From: a virus
IMG/VR virus record: IMGVR_UViG_3300025645_000488
Location: 1-22,854 of that record
DNA: 22,854 nt
Reading direction: 5' to 3' (one strand)
In this document: piece after piece, positions 20,664-22,854 of the stretch
How positions within the stretch are numbered: the stretch's first letter is position 1
How the letters are laid out: each line of letters starts with the position of its first letter
Notes under the pieces: model-generated
What the model was told of the DNA's origin: nothing
The model's input: the letters and a program-made list of their open reading frames with translations, nothing else
The model's database searches: none
Position numbers and translations under genes: made by a program

Positions 20664-21550
20664 TAACCGTTACCTTCCATTAAGGAGTCTCTAAGTCCTC
20701 GTAGTAGAGCCTTCACTTCGTCAATACCGTACTTAGCAGCATTACCGCTATCGTAGTATGACGCTCCAGCTTTCTTATTACCCTTAGCTAGATCATAGGG
20801 TAGAGGCATTGAGGCAAACTCTCTAGCCAAACCATACATGGCATCCTCAATACTAGAGTCTCCTCCAGTCAAGTAATCCCAAGTCTTTCTAGTATTAGCT
20901 TTACCTGTAAATAAATACTCGCCTAGCTGTGTTTGAGTAGCCTCATCAAATACAGCATCATCTGAAATGCCCAGCGCCTTTTGTGCTTCGAGTAGAGTAT
21001 CAGGTATCATTTGAAACTTACCTACAGCAAACAGGCGGTCTGGGTTATTAGGGTCATTTATAGCTTGATACTGTTTAATCTCTGCTAAGGTCATATCAGA
21101 TAGCTTCTTACCACCACGCTCTGCAACCTTAGTGCTACCTATGATTTCATCGTTGATAGTGCCACGGTTGGCTGCGTCTAAGCTACCACCGTAACTCTCA
21201 CCACCGCTAATAAAAGACATAAGAGTAGCTAAGCTTGTCACATCTTTAGTAGGTGCAAAGTAAGTAGCCCCTGTAAGCTCAGACAGTTCACCACGCTGGG
21301 CTTGTGAATCCATAGCGTCTACTCGTGCATCAATGTCTTCAGCTTGGTAGGCATCAAACGTCATAGGTGTACGCTCTTCACGTATAGTACCAAGGTAGTC
21401 ACTAATGTACTGCTGTATATCGTAGTCCTCAGGGCCAGCGTCAATGACCTTACGAGACATGATACCACTAGCACTCTTACTAAGCCCACCTATACTGGGC
21501 ATCTCTGTAGCTTGTGCTACGATCTTATCTGCTAAGCTAATCTCTGCCAT
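20663..21550 (-). CDS. Lytic transglycosylase-like internal virion protein
   Basis: 295 residues. The segment from about 105 to 215 has the shape of a lysozyme-fold peptidoglycan hydrolase: FISGGESYGG with the probable catalytic Glu E118, then D-x-ANRG, LSDMTLAEI, FAVGKFQMIPDTLLEA (174-189), ALGI and FDEATQTQLGEYLF. A further GLAREFASMPL (240-250) is common in phage virion hydrolases. It probably opens the cell wall during DNA injection, the job of the N-terminal domain of T7 gp16. The first 100 residues are helical and not recognised. It is not a free endolysin by context, as it sits among virion genes. Purine-rich AAGAAAGAAAAG precedes its ATG. Confidence 0.75.
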   Translation of the reverse strand: MAEISLADKIVAQATEMPSIGGLSKSASGIMSRKVIDAGPEDYDIQQYISDYLGTIREERTPMTFDAYQAEDIDARVDAMDSQAQRGELSELTGATYFAPTKDVTSLATLMSFISGGESYGGSLDAANRGTINDEIIGSTKVAERGGKKLSDMTLAEIKQYQAINDPNNPDRLFAVGKFQMIPDTLLEAQKALGISDDAVFDEATQTQLGEYLFTGKANTRKTWDYLTGGDSSIEDAMYGLAREFASMPLPYDLAKGNKKAGASYYDSGNAAKYGIDEVKALLRGLRDSLMEGNG

Positions 21551-21566
21551 GTCTTTTCTTTCTTAT

Positions 21567-22854
21567 TTAATTTAGTATAATGCCTTTACCAGCAGAGGCA
21601 CTCATGTAGTTCAATCCACCCTTAAGAAGAGTAGCAAATAAACCGCCTGCTCCTTGAGCGTCTGCATACGCAGCTTGAGCATCAGCTTTTAACTCTGCTA
21701 CAAGAACAGTAGCTATACGATCCGCTGCGCTCTCACCAGACGCATAAGCAAAGCTCATAACGTCACGCTCCTTCTGCCAGTAGGCGTCCAGGTTAGTAGC
21801 TGTCAGTGCATTAATAGTCTTAGCGAAGTTCATATTGCTTTCGTTCTGTGCAGCTTGGTTAGCTGTAGATAAAGTCTGACGCCACTGAGCATTCGATTGA
21901 GCAATGAGTAGTCCGTTCTGTGCGTTAAACAAGTCACGCTGTTGCTGGATCTCAGAGTTAAACTCACGCAGTGCATTCACAGAGTTAATGTTGAATTGAT
22001 CCATAGCGTTCTGCTGTGAGGCGTTGAACTGTGATGTCTGACTACGTAGGTTAGCGAAGTACTGATCTGTTTGGTTCTGGCTTGTGGCGTTGAACTGTGC
22101 AGCTGCGTTCTCTGCAGCCTGGTCAGTAAACAACGCTTGAATGTTCTGCTGTGACTTAAAGATAGCAGTCTGTTGATCGTTAGCCAGGTTAGTCATGTCC
22201 ATCTGCAAGAAGCTCTGAGCGTTCTGTACTGCAGCCTGTTGACGATTGTTAAGGTTAGCCATATCTAAGTTAGACAGAGCAGCAGCCTCAGCCATCACCA
22301 TAGCTTGACGATTAGACAGGTTGTTTAGGTTAACCGTATTAGCTGCACGTGCATTCTCAAGAGCAATGTTCTGCTCAGCAGAGAAGTTCATGTTAGCGAT
22401 GTCACCAATACGTGCTGAGTTCTGTACTCGTGCTTGGAACGCTTGGTCAAACTCCATACCTAGGAAGGTAGCACGTTGTTGTGCAGAGAGCATAGCACGT
22501 TGCTGACGGTTTGTCAAGTTCTGGGATTCAAACTGAGCCTGTACTTGAGCGTCCATCTGAGCGATAGGTAGTGCAGCTTCCATTGTAGCTTGAATGACAG
22601 CCTGACCAGCTAAGCTAGACGCACCCAAGCCACGAGCAGAGAGTGTAGCCATAGCTGTACGCATAGAGCCTGCAGCCCATGCAGGTGTATTACCACCCTC
22701 GAACTGCTGCATTAGTCCTTCTAGTTGTCCCTGTACAGTAGCCTGTGCGCTGGGCGTTGCAGTTTTAGCTTGGACTTGCTCAGTGAAGGCAGCAGCACTA
22801 GCAGCATTAGCTACAGGATCAATGAGTTCCCCTGTTTGTGGTTCTCTAGGGGCA
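21567..22854 (-). CDS. Ala/Gln/Asn-rich coiled-coil virion protein, 5'-partial
   Basis: The frame is open to the window end, so the N-terminus is missing; 381 residues follow the first in-window Met (22712) and at least 47 more codons precede it. Residue numbers count from that Met. Almost no charged core; very rich in Ala, Gln and Asn. Residues 65-180 repeat every 22 residues (NLTNRQ, NLSNRQ, NLNNRQ, NLANDQ at 65, 131, 153, 175), and residues 206-293 repeat every 11 residues with QFN-like starts. Such hendecads form long straight helical bundles. The C-terminus (AYASGESAADRIATVLVAEL) is a mixed helix. First of the ejection-type genes in order, so the place of T7 gp14, though far longer. Function inferred from context. 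Confidence 0.7.
   Translation of the reverse strand, partial: APREPQTGELIDPVANAASAAAFTEQVQAKTATPSAQATVQGQLEGLMQQFEGGNTPAWAAGSMRTAMATLSARGLGASSLAGQAVIQATMEAALPIAQMDAQVQAQFESQNLTNRQQRAMLSAQQRATFLGMEFDQAFQARVQNSARIGDIANMNFSAEQNIALENARAANTVNLNNLSNRQAMVMAEAAALSNLDMANLNNRQQAAVQNAQSFLQMDMTNLANDQQTAIFKSQQNIQALFTDQAAENAAAQFNATSQNQTDQYFANLRSQTSQFNASQQNAMDQFNINSVNALREFNSEIQQQRDLFNAQNGLLIAQSNAQWRQTLSTANQAAQNESNMNFAKTINALTATNLDAYWQKERDVMSFAYASGESAADRIATVLVAELKADAQAAYADAQGAGGLFATLLKGGLNYMSASAGKGIILN
21834..22520 (-). repeat. 22- and 11-residue protein repeats (hendecads)
   Basis: Protein-level repeat inside the Ala/Gln/Asn-rich virion protein. The first part (22173-22520) has a 22-residue period marked by NL-x-NRQ; the second part (21834-22097) has eight consecutive 11-residue units, for example QFNATSQNQTD, QFNASQQNAMD, QFNINSVNALR, EFNSEIQQQRD, LFNAQNGLLIA. 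The DNA itself is diverged, so this is an old, selected periodicity and not recent duplication. Confidence 0.85.

Noticed and set aside
1-22854. tRNA genes, T7-type RNA polymerase, terminase, portal and capsid genes
   Set aside because: Looked for and not found in the window; the phage may carry them outside it.

Overview
The window is a compact, gene-dense piece of a tailed phage (or integrated prophage) genome with short-tail, T7-like organisation. About 47 percent GC by eye, marine-type gene content and an adenosylcobalamin-dependent ribonucleotide reductase suggest a marine alphaproteobacterial host of the roseobacter or SAR116 kind; this host call is inference. A DnaJ-type zinc module inserted in the family A DNA polymerase is the trait reported for the SAR116 podovirus HMO-2011 and its relatives, so that lineage is the best placement from memory. 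No T7-type RNA polymerase, lysis genes, terminase, portal or capsid genes lie inside the window.

Region 1 (1-4416, plus strand): the 3' part of a tyrosine integrase, an AT-rich HNH endonuclease gene that looks like a late insertion, a stand-alone zinc-ribbon/TOPRIM primase, ThyX thymidylate synthase, and a run of small genes (42 to 98 codons) linked by ATGA, TGATG or TAATG overlaps, including a DUF3310 protein. Several of these small genes are described here from the sequence alone.

Region 2 (4418-10088, plus): the replication and recombination core: DnaB/RecA-fold helicase, proofreading PolA with the zinc insert, a probable single-stranded DNA-binding protein, a Cas4/RecB-type nuclease with four cysteines placed for an iron-sulfur cluster, and a T7 endonuclease I-like Holliday-junction resolvase. 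A near-consensus sigma70 promoter at the end of polA, followed by a hairpin that presents the Shine-Dalgarno in its loop, appears to give the binding protein its own expression.

Region 3 (10085-14118, plus): nucleotide supply and accessory genes: MazG-like pyrophosphohydrolase, class II ribonucleotide reductase, glutaredoxin, endonuclease VII-like HNH nuclease, PhoH-like ATPase, and a 69-residue protein with its own strong promoter that resembles the Acb2/Tad1 cyclic-nucleotide sponges. If that is right, it is an anti-CBASS or anti-Thoeris gene.

Region 4 (14127-22854, minus): a bidirectional terminator separates the two convergent blocks. The minus block, read right to left, holds an Ala/Gln/Asn-rich repeat protein (its start lies beyond the window), a lytic transglycosylase-like protein, a 187-residue acidic protein, a 782-residue protein with a tandem Pro-Ala-Gly-Glu-Thr linker, and a 1197-residue protein. 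Order and sizes match the T7 gp14-gp15-gp16 internal virion (ejection) proteins, but with the peptidoglycan-cutting enzyme on its own gene.

Together: the host RNA polymerase probably transcribes the early and middle genes; ribonucleotide reductase, glutaredoxin, ThyX and MazG feed dNTPs to the replisome; nucleases break down or resolve DNA; the minus-strand block makes the injection apparatus.
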